NCBI RefSeq assembly: GCF_900142085.1
Contig: NZ_FQZQ01000002.1
Coordinates: forward strand, 1 to 64,000
Origin: Shimia gijangensis
GTDB taxonomy: Bacteria > Pseudomonadota > Alphaproteobacteria > Rhodobacterales > Rhodobacteraceae
Length of the DNA stretch: 64,000 nucleotides
Reading direction: 5' to 3'
The notes under the pieces are model-generated. The model was not told the DNA's origin and made no database searches. It saw only the letters and a list, made by a program, of their open reading frames with translations. Both the position numbers and the translations under genes were made by a program. Shown one piece after another: positions 34,256 through 44,356 of the stretch (its first letter is position 1; each line of letters opens with the position of its first letter).

Positions 34256-35440
34256 CTAACTCTTGACGAAAAGCTTGCGTTCAACATCGCAGAGCGCCTC
34301 GGCAGACCCATTTTCCGTGATCAGAATGGTTTCCGTGGTCTCAAGCCCCCAGGTGTCCATCCACAAAGCAGGCATAAAATGAAATACCATACCCGGTTGC
34401 AATACGGTCTGGTCTTCGCTGCGGATTGACGCACTACGTTCGCCCCAATCGGGCGGGTAACTGAGCCCGATGGGATAGCCACAACGCCCTTCGCGGTGGA
34501 TGCCGTGTTTCTGCAAAACACCGATAAAGGCATTGGCAATGTCACAGGTGCGGTTTCCGGCGCGTGCGGCCTCCAGTCCGGCAGAGATGCCTTCAAGCTG
34601 GGCTTGTTCAGCGTCCAACATTTCCTGGGGTGGGGTGCCAAGAAATATGGTCCGGCATAGGGGGGCATGGTAGCGGCGGTAGCAGCCGGACAGCTCAAAG
34701 AACGTCGCCTCTCCCTCGCGCATCGGAGTGCCGTCCCATGTCAGGTGTGCTGCTGTGGCGTCCAATCCGGACGGGGTGAGTGGTACAATCGCGGGGTAAT
34801 CTCCCCAAATCTCGCCCACGCCGGTGATTCCAGCGTGGAAAATTTCGGCGACCAAATCGTTCTTGCGCACCCCGGGCGCTGCCTTATCCAACGCGGTAGC
34901 CATGATTTTCTCAGAAATTCGGGCGGCCTTGCGGATAAAGCCAATTTCGTCTTCTGACTTCACCAATCGCTGCCAGTTGACCAACGCCGTGGCATCCTTG
35001 ATTTGTACTTGTGGCAGTTCCTGAACCAAGACCAAATGGGCCTTGGCAGAGTAATAGTAGTTGTCCATTTCAACACCGATCCGGACGCCTTCAAAGCCAA
35101 GCGTACGAATGTGTTTGGCCAAATCCTGCATCGGGTGGCGTTCGGTTGATTGCACATAGTTGTCGGCGTAACCGTGGATGCTCTCAGCCTCCATCCAGCA
35201 GGTCCGATTGGCCCCGACGCTGTCCATATAACGCCCCCACCAGATCGGATCGCCCTCGAGCCCCAGAAGAACGCCTTGATGTACATAAAACGACCAGCCG
35301 TCATATCCGGTGAGCCATGCTTGATTGGATGGGTCGGTGACAAACAGCAGATCCAGCCCAGCGTCCTGCATGGCTGCGCGGGTCATAGCGATGCGGCGGT
35401 CATATTCGTGGCGGCTAAAGGGGGCGTTTTTTGCGGGCAA
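34256..35440 (-). CDS. M24-fold hydrolase, ectoine hydrolase (DoeA/EutD)-like
   Basis: A 394-aa creatinase/prolidase-fold protein close to DoeA: TDPSNQAWLTGYDGWSFYVHQ (core WLTGYDGWSFYVHQ), GRYMDSVGANRT, GDYPAIVPLTPSG, HLTWDGTPMREGE, GYPIGLSYPPDWGE and PGMVFHFMPALW. The usual M24 metal ligands are replaced: the two Asp positions read FFELSG and HAPLCR, and the His motif reads GYPIGL. It should therefore work without metal, like creatinase. No ectoine transporter, DoeC or DoeX lies nearby, so another cyclic or N-methylated amino acid is possible. It diverges from the aminotransferase. Confidence 0.8.
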   Translation of the reverse strand: MPAKNAPFSRHEYDRRIAMTRAAMQDAGLDLLFVTDPSNQAWLTGYDGWSFYVHQGVLLGLEGDPIWWGRYMDSVGANRTCWMEAESIHGYADNYVQSTERHPMQDLAKHIRTLGFEGVRIGVEMDNYYYSAKAHLVLVQELPQVQIKDATALVNWQRLVKSEDEIGFIRKAARISEKIMATALDKAAPGVRKNDLVAEIFHAGITGVGEIWGDYPAIVPLTPSGLDATAAHLTWDGTPMREGEATFFELSGCYRRYHAPLCRTIFLGTPPQEMLDAEQAQLEGISAGLEAARAGNRTCDIANAFIGVLQKHGIHREGRCGYPIGLSYPPDWGERSASIRSEDQTVLQPGMVFHFMPALWMDTWGLETTETILITENGSAEALCDVERKLFVKS

Positions 35441-35602
35441 CGGGCCATCCTTTCACAGGTATGAGGGTTTGTGATGTGAGAAACATCAAAAATACATTGG
35501 AGTCTTTTGAGAAATTGCGCCAGCCTTTCGTCTCAGGCGAAGCGATTCAAATTGTGCCGCGACGAAACAAACAAAACAGACAATGCAAAACGGGATGGTA
35601 AG

Positions 35603-36976
35603 ATGCTGAAGAATGATCAACTGGACAGCTGGGACCGCGAAAACTTCTTTCATCCCTCGACCCATCTTGCGCAGCACGCTAGAGGTGAAAGCCCTAGCCG
35701 GGTGATTAAAACCGCAAGCGGCGTGCATATTGAAGATCGCGATGGCAACAAACTACTGGATGCGTTTGCCGGCCTTTACTGTGTCAACGTGGGCTACGGC
35801 CGCCCAGAGATTGCTGAGGCGATTGCCGATCAGGCCAAAGAACTAGCTTACTATCACTCTTATGTCGGGCACGGGACAGAGGCATCGATCACTCTGTCCA
35901 AGATGATCTTGGATCGCGCGCCTAGCAATATGTCCAAGGTCTATTTTGGTCTTGGTGGATCGGACGCCAATGAAACCAACGTCAAATTGATCTGGTATTT
36001 CAACAACATCCTCGGCCGGCCGGAGAAAAAGAAGATCATTTCGCGCTGGCGTGGCTATCACGGCTCGGGCTTGGTGACAGGATCGCTGACCGGGCTTGAA
36101 CTTTTTCACAACAAATTTGACCTGCCGGTTGAGCAGGTGATCCACACGGAGGCGCCCTATTATTATCGCCGCGACGATCTGGACCAAAGCGAAGAACAGT
36201 TTGTGGCTCATTGTGTGGCTGAACTGGAAGCGCAAATTGCCCGTGAAGGGGCGGACACGATTGCGGCCTTTATCGGCGAACCGGTGTTGGGAACAGGGGG
36301 TATCGTGCCGCCTCCTGCAGGGTATTGGGCGGCTATTCAAACGGTGCTCATGAAACACGACATCCTTTTGATTGCCGATGAGGTGGTGACTGGCTTTGGC
36401 CGGTTGGGAACGATGTTTGGCTCAGATCATTATGGGATTGAGGCCGACATTATTACCATCGCTAAGGGGCTGACGTCGGCCTACGCGCCCTTGTCCGGCT
36501 CCATTGTGTCCAGCAAAGTTTGGAAAGTGTTAGAGCAGGGGACAGATGAAAGTGGCCCGATTGGCCACGGATGGACCTATTCGGCGCACCCCATTGGGGC
36601 CGCAGCGGGTGTGGCCAATCTCAAGCTGATTGATGAACTTAATCTGGTGGAAAATGCGGGCACAGTTGGAGCGTATCTTAAGAAGACGATGCAGGACGGG
36701 TTGTCAGATCATGCAAACGTTGGAGACATCCGCGGCGAAGGTATGTTGTGCGCAGTTGAGTTTGTGAAGGACAAGGACAACCGAATTTTCTTTGATGCTC
36801 AGGATAAGGTCGGGCCGCAAGTTTCTGCCAAACTGTTGGAGCAAAGCAATGTTATTGCTCGCGCCATGCCGCAGGGCGACATACTAGGTTTTGCACCACC
36901 ATTTTGCCTGACGCGTGCCGAGGCAGACACGGTGGTTTCCGCAACGCTTGGGGCTGTGAAGGCTGTCTTGGGGTAA
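35603..36976 (+). CDS. Class III PLP-dependent aminotransferase
   Basis: A 457-aa omega-aminotransferase-type enzyme starting MLKNDQLDSWDRENFFHPST after a GATGGTAAG leader. The PLP Lys is in TIAKGLTSAYAPLSG, with the cofactor Asp region LLIADEVVTGFGRLG and the WRGYHGSGLVTGSLTG loop. Relatives use pyruvate as acceptor for omega-amines, or act on diaminobutyrate in ectoine breakdown. It is transcribed divergently from the DoeA-like gene with a 162-bp gap, consistent with one catabolic locus. Exact donor unknown. Confidence 0.85.
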   Translation: MLKNDQLDSWDRENFFHPSTHLAQHARGESPSRVIKTASGVHIEDRDGNKLLDAFAGLYCVNVGYGRPEIAEAIADQAKELAYYHSYVGHGTEASITLSKMILDRAPSNMSKVYFGLGGSDANETNVKLIWYFNNILGRPEKKKIISRWRGYHGSGLVTGSLTGLELFHNKFDLPVEQVIHTEAPYYYRRDDLDQSEEQFVAHCVAELEAQIAREGADTIAAFIGEPVLGTGGIVPPPAGYWAAIQTVLMKHDILLIADEVVTGFGRLGTMFGSDHYGIEADIITIAKGLTSAYAPLSGSIVSSKVWKVLEQGTDESGPIGHGWTYSAHPIGAAAGVANLKLIDELNLVENAGTVGAYLKKTMQDGLSDHANVGDIRGEGMLCAVEFVKDKDNRIFFDAQDKVGPQVSAKLLEQSNVIARAMPQGDILGFAPPFCLTRAEADTVVSATLGAVKAVLG

Positions 36977-37112
36977 AACAAACACGCCGGTCAAAAACGC
37001 AGATCTACATAAGAATTCGTTTACGCAAAGGGTCACTACTTAGCGGATGTCGCTGTTTTCGAGGCTCCCCTACACTCTGAAATGTTCAGGGACGCAAAAA
37101 TAGGAACGAAAA

Positions 37113-38639
37113 ATGGCAAGACGCTCGAAAAGAGCACGTTCGAGGCGTGGCACGGAACGGCTGTCAGCACCCGCGATAATGATGCCGGGTCCGATTATCC
37201 GCGATATCCCAACATATGAGTTGGTTAGCGAACACCAGTTGGATGCCGTCCACGCCGCCTCAATGCGCATATTGGAAGACATCGGAATCGAGTTTCGCGA
37301 CGCTATGGCTTTAGCGACCTGGCGCGAGGCTGGTGCCGACGTTATCGGATCACGGGTTCGCATTCCGCGCGAGCTATTAATGAATAAAGTCGCCCTGGCC
37401 CCTTCGTCTTACCGGTACCACGGGCGAAATCCCCACCGCTCGGTTGATATTGGTGGACGTTCCATGGGGTTCGCACCGGTATACGGCTCTCCATATGTGC
37501 GCACGCTGGACGGTGAGAGGCGATACGCAACGCTGGCTGATTTTGAGGCGTTCGTTAAGCTGACCTATCTGTCACCGGCCCTGAACATGTCAGGTGGAAC
37601 CTTATGCGAGCCCGTCGACGTGCCGGTCGCGCATCGACATATGGACATGATCTACAGCCACATTCGGTATTCCGATAAACCGTTCATGGGCGGAGTGACG
37701 TCGCCCGAGCGTGCCGAAGACTGTTTGGCGATGTGTCGAATTCTTTTTGGCGGGGCCTTTCTTGCAAAAAACACAGTGATGACCTCTCTGGTAAATTGCA
37801 ATTCGCCGCTGGTTTGGGACGAAACCATGTTGTCGGTGATACGTGTGTATGCCGAGGCCAATCAGGCCTGCATCATTTCACCTTTTATCATGCAAGGTGC
37901 TAACACACCCATCACCACCGCCGGGGCCTATGCTCAGTTGAATGCCGAAGCGCTTGCCGGGATCGCCTATGCCCAGCTGGTTCGTCCAGGCGCACCGGTC
38001 GTCTACGGAGCCACGCTGTCGACGGTTTCGATGAAAACCGGAGCACCAATGTATGGCACGTCAGAAACGCAACAGTTGATGTTCTTGACTGGTCAAATGG
38101 CCAGGAGATACAAACTTCCGATGCGGACTGGCGGCATGCGCACCGGGTCAAAATCGACGGATTCTCTGGCGGCCTCAGAATCCTTGCAAACTATGTTGCC
38201 GGCCATTCTTGCTGGTGGGAATTTTTTTCTCCACTCCGCCGGGTGGCTGGAAAGCGGCCTGTCAGCTTGCTTTGCCAAATTCATGCTGGACACTGATCAG
38301 CTGACTGTGCTCCAGCGTTTGGCGCGAGGGATGCAGTTTGAAGCGGAAGATCTTGCGTTTGAAGCCGCGAACGAAGTTGGTCCGGCGGGTCATTTCCTAG
38401 GCTGTGAACATACGCTGCGACATTATTCCACTGCGTTTTTTACCCCCGAAACCGCTGATCTTGGAACGTATGAACAGTGGTCGGAGGAAGGCAGCCAGGA
38501 CGCCTTGGCACGTGCATCCACGCTCGTGACTCAAAGGCTGGCCGATTACGAAGCGCCACCTTTGAATGAGGCTATCGACGAGGGACTTCGTGACTTTGTT
38601 ACCCGTCGAAAACGCGAGCTGCCAATGGATAGCCTGTAA
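37113..38639 (+). CDS. MttB-family protein, non-pyrrolysine (second copy)
   Basis: A 508-aa COG5598 protein with no internal amber codon. It starts with an Arg/Ser-rich tail (MARRSKRARSRRG) then PGPIIRDIPTYELVSEHQLD, which closely resembles the third copy (RNIPTYEILKQDGLEAID). Core segments: NCNSPLVWDETML, GANTPITTAGAYAQLNAEALAG, MKTGAPMYGTSE and GPAGHFLGCEHTL. It is probably a methyltransferase for a quaternary or N-methyl amine. It sits alone between the aminotransferase and a LysR gene, with a DgcA-like demethylase gene convergent beyond. No corrinoid partner is nearby. Confidence 0.85.
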   Translation: MARRSKRARSRRGTERLSAPAIMMPGPIIRDIPTYELVSEHQLDAVHAASMRILEDIGIEFRDAMALATWREAGADVIGSRVRIPRELLMNKVALAPSSYRYHGRNPHRSVDIGGRSMGFAPVYGSPYVRTLDGERRYATLADFEAFVKLTYLSPALNMSGGTLCEPVDVPVAHRHMDMIYSHIRYSDKPFMGGVTSPERAEDCLAMCRILFGGAFLAKNTVMTSLVNCNSPLVWDETMLSVIRVYAEANQACIISPFIMQGANTPITTAGAYAQLNAEALAGIAYAQLVRPGAPVVYGATLSTVSMKTGAPMYGTSETQQLMFLTGQMARRYKLPMRTGGMRTGSKSTDSLAASESLQTMLPAILAGGNFFLHSAGWLESGLSACFAKFMLDTDQLTVLQRLARGMQFEAEDLAFEAANEVGPAGHFLGCEHTLRHYSTAFFTPETADLGTYEQWSEEGSQDALARASTLVTQRLADYEAPPLNEAIDEGLRDFVTRRKRELPMDSL

Positions 38640-38776
38640 AGGCGTTGCGCTGAGAACGATGTGGTGCCTCGTTTCCCTGAGAGGCCGCATACGACGGGAA
38701 GCTGCCTGCCGCGGCAACCGACAAAAGGTGGAAACTTTGCATTTACCTGCAGACAGCGAGGTGTAAAAAATACTTT

Positions 38777-39721
38777 ATGGCCAGATTGCGCTTTAAACTC
38801 CCGTCACCGAACCACCTTGTAACTTTTGAGGCCGCTGGTCGTTGCTTAAATTTCACCAAGGCGGGGAAAGAGCTCAATGTAAGTCGGGTATCGGTTAGCC
38901 AGCAGATTAAGGCGCTCGAGGAGCGCCTGGGTGTGAAACTCTTTCTGAGAACCCACAAAACGCTCAAGCTGACCATCGCTGGAGAACGGTACTATCATGT
39001 TGTTTCAAGCGCTCTGAATGACATTCTTGAAGGCACCAGTGAGATTCAAAAGGGGCGCTCATTAAATCGGTTGACTGTCACGACAACCACAGGGTTTTCG
39101 GCGCATTGGCTTTTGCCCAGAATTGGGCTGTTTCGAACGCTGCATCCGGATATCGAAATTCGGCTTCTGGTATCGGATCAAAATATCGATTTCAGCAGCG
39201 AAGAGGCAGATTTGGGGGTGCGCTATGGCAATGGTGAGTGGCCAGATCTTTACTGCGAGCCATTGTTTTACGAAAAGATTTCCCCGGTATGCAGCCCGTC
39301 GTATGTGCAAGACCACCGCATGCCGTTGGGCCCCCACGACATCCTTAAAGAAACCTTGATTGGCCTAGAAGGGGCGTATGATTTGCAAACGGGATGGTCG
39401 TATTGGTTCGAAGCGAACGGAATTGCGCCAGAAAGCCTTACTTATGCATTGTCCGTCAATACTTACACAAATCTGGTTCAGGCAGCGTTGGACGGGCAGG
39501 GGATCGCCTTGCTTGGTCCGCCGCTGATTGAGCAGTATCTTGCAGATGGGTCTTTGATAAAAATCATTGAGTCACAACCGGTTGAAAGGCGTGCGTTCTA
39601 CGTTGTCACGCCTAAGCACAACCAGAAACCTCCGGCGCTTGAGCTGTTTATCGATTGGTTGCGCAGTGAGGCGTCGCAATCGGAGGTTTTTGCCGATCAG
39701 GCTGCATTGCTACAGGGCTAA
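38777..39721 (+). CDS. LysR-family transcriptional regulator (GcvA-like)
   Basis: A 314-aa LysR protein. The N-terminal HTH (LVTFEAAGRCLNFTKAGKELNVSRVSVSQQIKALEERLG, recognisable core ELNVSRVSVSQQIKALEE) is followed by a two-lobed effector domain of the GcvA type (DLGVRYGNGEWPDL, AALDGQGIALLGPP). It lies 137 bp after the second MttB gene on the same strand and converges with the DgcA-like gene, overlapping its last codon region by 4 bp. Likely a regulator of one or both; ligand unknown. Confidence 0.88.
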   Translation: MARLRFKLPSPNHLVTFEAAGRCLNFTKAGKELNVSRVSVSQQIKALEERLGVKLFLRTHKTLKLTIAGERYYHVVSSALNDILEGTSEIQKGRSLNRLTVTTTTGFSAHWLLPRIGLFRTLHPDIEIRLLVSDQNIDFSSEEADLGVRYGNGEWPDLYCEPLFYEKISPVCSPSYVQDHRMPLGPHDILKETLIGLEGAYDLQTGWSYWFEANGIAPESLTYALSVNTYTNLVQAALDGQGIALLGPPLIEQYLADGSLIKIIESQPVERRAFYVVTPKHNQKPPALELFIDWLRSEASQSEVFADQAALLQG

Positions 39722-41783
39722 ATCGAATTGCTTAACCGCGCCGCATCCAGAATGGCGGAATAGATATTCCGGCTCGATACAGCATCGCCAATTCGGTGCA
39801 GTTGAAACGCAGCATTGGAGGTTTCACTACCAGGCTGTGCTTTTCCGGCAAGCAGGCATTCGATGTCCGTAACGCCATCATTCGCAGAAGCCGCGCGAAG
39901 TTCTTGGTATAGGTCGTCTGCTGGCAGTGTGCCGCGCTCAATCACCACCTGATCTACGGTTTTGGTGACTTGCTTACCTGTTACTTCGTTTGCAAAAGTC
40001 ACCTGCAATTTGTCTCCTGATTCCTGCACCGATTTCAGGAGAAGATCAAAGCTGGCCGGGATGTCCAAATCATACAATCTCTGCTTCCAGGTGACCTGCT
40101 CTGAATAAGTCATTTCCGGACCAAAAGACCCATCCAGCGCGACCAGAGACACTTGCGCACCAGCCACAGCTGCGCGTTCTGCACAGGACATTGCTGGATT
40201 ACGCCCGGTACCATCGTATACAAGAATGCTTTCTTTGGTGGGTGCCGCACCTGTCAGAAAATCCCAGGATGTAGTGCAATGCTCTGCGCCGCTAATCCAG
40301 TCAATATCCGGCAAACCACCCGTTGCAATAATCACCACGTCAGGGTTTTCAGCCTGCACCTCTTGGGCCTCGGCAAAAGTATTCAATCGCACTGTGACCC
40401 CAAGTTGCTCCAACTCTTCTGCACGCCAGTCGACAATGCCTATCAGGTCCTTGCGCCAGGTTGAGCCGCTGGTTGCGATTAGAATTTGTCCCCCAAGGCT
40501 GTCCCCGCTTCCAGCAATACCACGTCGTGGCCGCGTTCCGCACAGATGCGCGCCGCCTCAAGACCGGCCGGGCCGCCACCGACAACGACAACTTTTTTGC
40601 CGGGGCTGGTCGCCTGACCCGCCACATGCGGCAGCTTATTTTCCTGCCCGCTCGCGGCATTATGCAAACAGCGTGGTCGAAACCCGGTCATACAATGCGT
40701 GGCACCAACACAGGGACGAATTCGGTCCTCTTCACCACGCATCAGTTTGGCGACAATATGAGGATCAGCGATATGCGCGCGCGTCATGGCGACGAGGTCA
40801 AGCAACCCTTCTTTGATCGCGTAGCGCGCGGTCGCAATATCTGCAATCTTGGCGGCATGGAAAACTGGCAGGCTGACTTCTTTCTTGAATGCGCCAACAG
40901 CCTGTAACCACGGCGCAATAGGCGAGGCCATGCCCGGCATATTGTCCATCGCTAGCCCACGATATGTGTCCATTTTTCCATAGATTGCGTTGAAAAAATC
41001 GATCTGCCCTTCGCGCTCTAAGATATGGGCGATCTTCACGGCGTCTTCGAACGCCAAGCCTTCGAATTCCTCATCCACGACATAGCGTATTCCGACAATG
41101 AAATCGTCACCAACTTGACGTCGAATTTCTTCGTGTACCATCAGCCCAAACCGGCAGCGGTTTTCCAGAGATCCACCGAATTCATCGGTGCGTGTGTTGG
41201 TAAATGGCGAAAGAAACTGGCCGATCAGATGTGAGCTGGCCAGAGTTTCAATACCATCAAGACCACCGTCTTTACACCGCCGTGCGGCAGCACCATAGGC
41301 CTTCACTACGCGCTGGATATCGTGCTTGTCCATTTCTTTTGGAAAACTACGATGCAGTGTTTTCCGAATTGGCGATGGCGCGATGGATGGCAACCAATTG
41401 TCCGCATGTGGATCCCCTCTACGTCCCAGATGGGTGATCTGACACATCAGCGCCGAGCCGTATTTGTGAACCCGTTCAGACAGTTGCTGCAAATGCGGAA
41501 TTATTTCGTCGGTACCGACATCTAATTGTTGAAAAACCGAAGGTGAATCCGGGGCCACGTTGGACGACCCACCGAACATTGTAAGCCCAATGCCGCCCTT
41601 GGCTTTTTCTTCGTGATATCGTTGATACGCATTTTGGGGAAACCCGTTAACTTCAAGTCCGCAGGCATGGCTGGTGCTCATTACCCGGTTTCTGAGTTGC
41701 AAATGCTTCAACTTGAACGGTCTCAGAAGGGGGTCACCCTGAGCTTTGTTCTGGCGCGTGTCGGGGGAGGCGGATTTAGGCAT
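39718..41783 (-). pseudogene. DgcA / N-methylproline demethylase-like flavoprotein, frameshifted
   Basis: NADH:flavin oxidoreductase of the trimethylamine dehydrogenase/DgcA type. The first frame (40479-41783, 434 aa) holds the FMN TIM barrel, iron-sulfur Cys residues (PCVGATHC, RPRCLHNAASG) and the start of an FAD domain (VVVVGGGPAGLEAARICAERG, core GGGPAGLEAA), then stops after ALGDKF. Adding one G to the C5 tract at 40490-40494 (G5 on the coding strand) restores ALGGQILIATSGSTW and joins the second frame (39718-40413). That frame completes the NAD/FAD domain (VVIIATGGLPDIDW). The intact protein would be about 688 aa. This is either a real mutation or a sequencing error in a homopolymer. 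Confidence 0.8.
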
Positions 41784-42306
41784 ATGGGTTTTTCCGTCAA
41801 GCTATGTCGATTGGCGCAGTGACCGCCTGATTTTTCGGCGACTGATGAAAATGCTAAGTCGACGATTTAGATGTCTCAATAGTGAAAATTCTGACGGGGG
41901 GCGAAAGGCTGCGTTTACAACAGAAAGGAACACGGGTGCGCTGGCGTTGTTTGAGGTGCAATATGCTCTCTTTCTTGACCGACCGGGGTGTGAGGTGACA
42001 ATTGATTGTTCAAGGGCCCTGGCGACCTTCAAAATACGAATGCACCTTTTAGTATGCCTTTGAAGGAAGCCCCAAATCGAAAGTAGAAATGTAAACGTTG
42101 ATGGTAAATTCAACTCCGAACGCCCGCATTCGACGTCCGGAGCCTTGTTTCCGGTTAAGGGACATGCCAGCAAAACAAATCCAACGAGACTAGCAGCCTA
42201 AATGAAACCATGATCCATCTTAACAAGGCTGCAAACTGGTCGAAAATCTAGGACCACCTCTCAAGACCCATATTGCGGGTATAAAGGTCTTGGTAATCGA
42301 GAAAGA
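41784..42306. other. Non-coding gap of about 520 bp
   Basis: Lies between the starts of the frameshifted DgcA-like gene and the end of the glycosyltransferase/methyltransferase gene. Short frames exist on both strands, but none has family resemblance, a plausible ribosome-binding site or neighbours that would support it. It presumably contains the promoter of the DgcA-like gene. No repeat or strong hairpin recognised. Confidence 0.5.
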
Positions 42307-43911
42307 TCAGCGCTTGTGAATTACCGCAACCTGATCGCGTCGCCGCTTTTGAAAGCGGGCCGGCTCTACAATACAACCCGAGATGTCTGGTACCAATGCG
42401 TTGAATTCCGCTTCAATCGCCGGATCAGAATGGCTGAATCTGCGATCATTTTGAAAACTGCGGAACAGAGCCGCGGTTTTAGTTATTCCCGGCTGCTCAT
42501 ACGAAGCCGGCTGCCATCGCAAATCTTCAATCACATAAAGCCCACCAGATTCCAGGCGCGGGAAAATCTCAAGGAATGCATTCTGCTGATGATGCGACGC
42601 ATGACTGGCGTCGTCTATAACAATGGTAGGTGCCGGGGTGATTTTCTCTGCCGCCCTTGCGATTTCAAGGCGGTCATCCATATCACAACGATGGAAGGTA
42701 AAGCGTGGGTCCTTGAACCACGAAAAGTCCGAGATATCTATGCCATGGATGTTGGCTTTAGGAAAATACTCCAACCACATCCGGATTGACGGCGCATCGT
42801 CCGTCTTGCGGTCGGCATCAATGTTATGCTCCGGTCCGCCAATCAACAGTCCCATTTCAAGGAAGGTAATCTTACGCTGACGGTAGGGGTGAAAAAGCAT
42901 GTGATAAAGCTCAGTATATCGGTGCTTGGCTGATCCCTTGTCTGACCCGACCCGATCGGCCAGATCGGTCATGTTAACACCTCCCTTACCCGCGCCCAAG
43001 CTCGGAGCTGCGGGTAATGCCGCCGCTGGTTTAACATCTGCCTTCACGATAGACTTTGCCTTCGCAATTCCTGCTTTCATCTCGCGCGACAAAACAGGCG
43101 CGGCCGCCGTATTTATTTTGTGTTTTTCTAGCAGCATTTCCAAGTAGCTGTCGGGCTCTGGCAATCCGCCGATATCAGCCAGGATTTCACGCACCCTCCG
43201 CCCATAGAAATGAATAGAATACGTATCTGGCGTCAGAGCCTCTTCAATCTTGTGTTGCAAACCACTGCGCATTAACTGCTGGCGATTTCGAAAACTCATC
43301 GGATAGAGACCCTCAACCGGAAAAGCGTACTTGGCCTCGCCGGTTTTTTGAAGGTAGTGCGTCACCGCATGAGGTCCCCACACGCCCCAAACCATATCAC
43401 CCACATGCACCGGGTTCCCCTGATCCTTCAGTATTTTTAGCCGGTCGCGTTCCTGTTCTGTAAACCATTCAGGAATTCCATACTCGTCCTCGGTCATTTC
43501 CAGCAATTGGCCCAGTGCTTCGCTGTCAGATGGCAGGCCTAGCACACCGCCATTAATATGCTTGGAGGATTCCCAGCCAAAGAAGTGACCAGTTTTGGAT
43601 TGAAAGGTCTTCACACAATAGGCATCCAGATCAGCCCAGATCATCCGATCCCGCTGTTTCAGCAGATGATATCTAAAGACATCTGAGAAAAGTGCAAAAC
43701 TGCCAGTGCGCCTGTGTTGAATAAACTTGTCGATTTTCAGGATGGTGTCACCATGGATCAACTCCACACCCTCGGGTACGTTCTGTACGTCTTTATAGTG
43801 ATACAGCTTCACATGATGGCCAGCATCCATAAACGATTGAGCACATAGCGTTTCAACATAACTCAGGGGGCCTTCGATCCACAGCATCCCAATCTCATAT
43901 TCGCCACTCAT
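42307..43911 (-). CDS. Fusion: GT-A type glycosyltransferase + SAM-dependent methyltransferase
   Basis: A 534-aa two-domain protein. Residues 1-270 resemble capsular/Gb3-type glycosyltransferases, with an acceptor region FSDVFRYHLL and the DxD motif Asp94-Leu-Asp96 (MIWADLDAYC). An Ala/Pro/Gly linker (about 293-312) leads to a class I methyltransferase of the macrocin O-methyltransferase-like group: DRVGSDKGSAKHRYTELY (core GSDKGS), FLEMGLLIGGPE, GIDISDF, CDMDDRLE and IVIDDASHASHHQQ. It probably adds and O-methylates a sugar on a surface glycan. The residues read as one uninterrupted frame. Confidence 0.75.
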   Translation of the reverse strand: MSGEYEIGMLWIEGPLSYVETLCAQSFMDAGHHVKLYHYKDVQNVPEGVELIHGDTILKIDKFIQHRRTGSFALFSDVFRYHLLKQRDRMIWADLDAYCVKTFQSKTGHFFGWESSKHINGGVLGLPSDSEALGQLLEMTEDEYGIPEWFTEQERDRLKILKDQGNPVHVGDMVWGVWGPHAVTHYLQKTGEAKYAFPVEGLYPMSFRNRQQLMRSGLQHKIEEALTPDTYSIHFYGRRVREILADIGGLPEPDSYLEMLLEKHKINTAAAPVLSREMKAGIAKAKSIVKADVKPAAALPAAPSLGAGKGGVNMTDLADRVGSDKGSAKHRYTELYHMLFHPYRQRKITFLEMGLLIGGPEHNIDADRKTDDAPSIRMWLEYFPKANIHGIDISDFSWFKDPRFTFHRCDMDDRLEIARAAEKITPAPTIVIDDASHASHHQQNAFLEIFPRLESGGLYVIEDLRWQPASYEQPGITKTAALFRSFQNDRRFSHSDPAIEAEFNALVPDISGCIVEPARFQKRRRDQVAVIHKR

Positions 43912-44356
43912 CGTATTTCCTTTTTTGTACCTACTAATTCATTCACTTTTAGGCGCACATCCGATTAAAGCCTGTCAATACAAAGTAATTACAAAGCCTA
44001 ATTTCGAAACGCGCTAATATCCAGATTAACCTTTTCACTTTTATGCGGCTCTTGGAAATGGGGCTGAACAGACTCCCAACGGCGGATACTGTTCAGGCTC
44101 GTTACCACGAACCGCAGCATGAAAACCATGGTCGTTACGCCTAGGAAACGTTGCAAATCTATCTGAGACAAGGGTTGCTTCAATCAAACGATCGGAATGT
44201 CTCAAAGAGGGAGATTTGATACCTACCTTCAAAACCTGCTAGCTCCTCCAATTCGTTCTACAGAGTGCCTAATTTTCCTGAGAAGACAGTCATCAATCGG
44301 GGTTTTGGTTTTTTCAAGGCAAGACATGATCTTGTTCACCCTTGTTACGGTGGCAT
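43912..44356. other. Non-coding gap of about 445 bp
   Basis: Lies between the start of the fusion glycosyltransferase and the end of the sulfotransferase, both on the minus strand. The sequence is comparatively AT-rich near 43912-44000, consistent with a promoter. No gene, terminator hairpin or repeat could be supported here. Confidence 0.5.
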
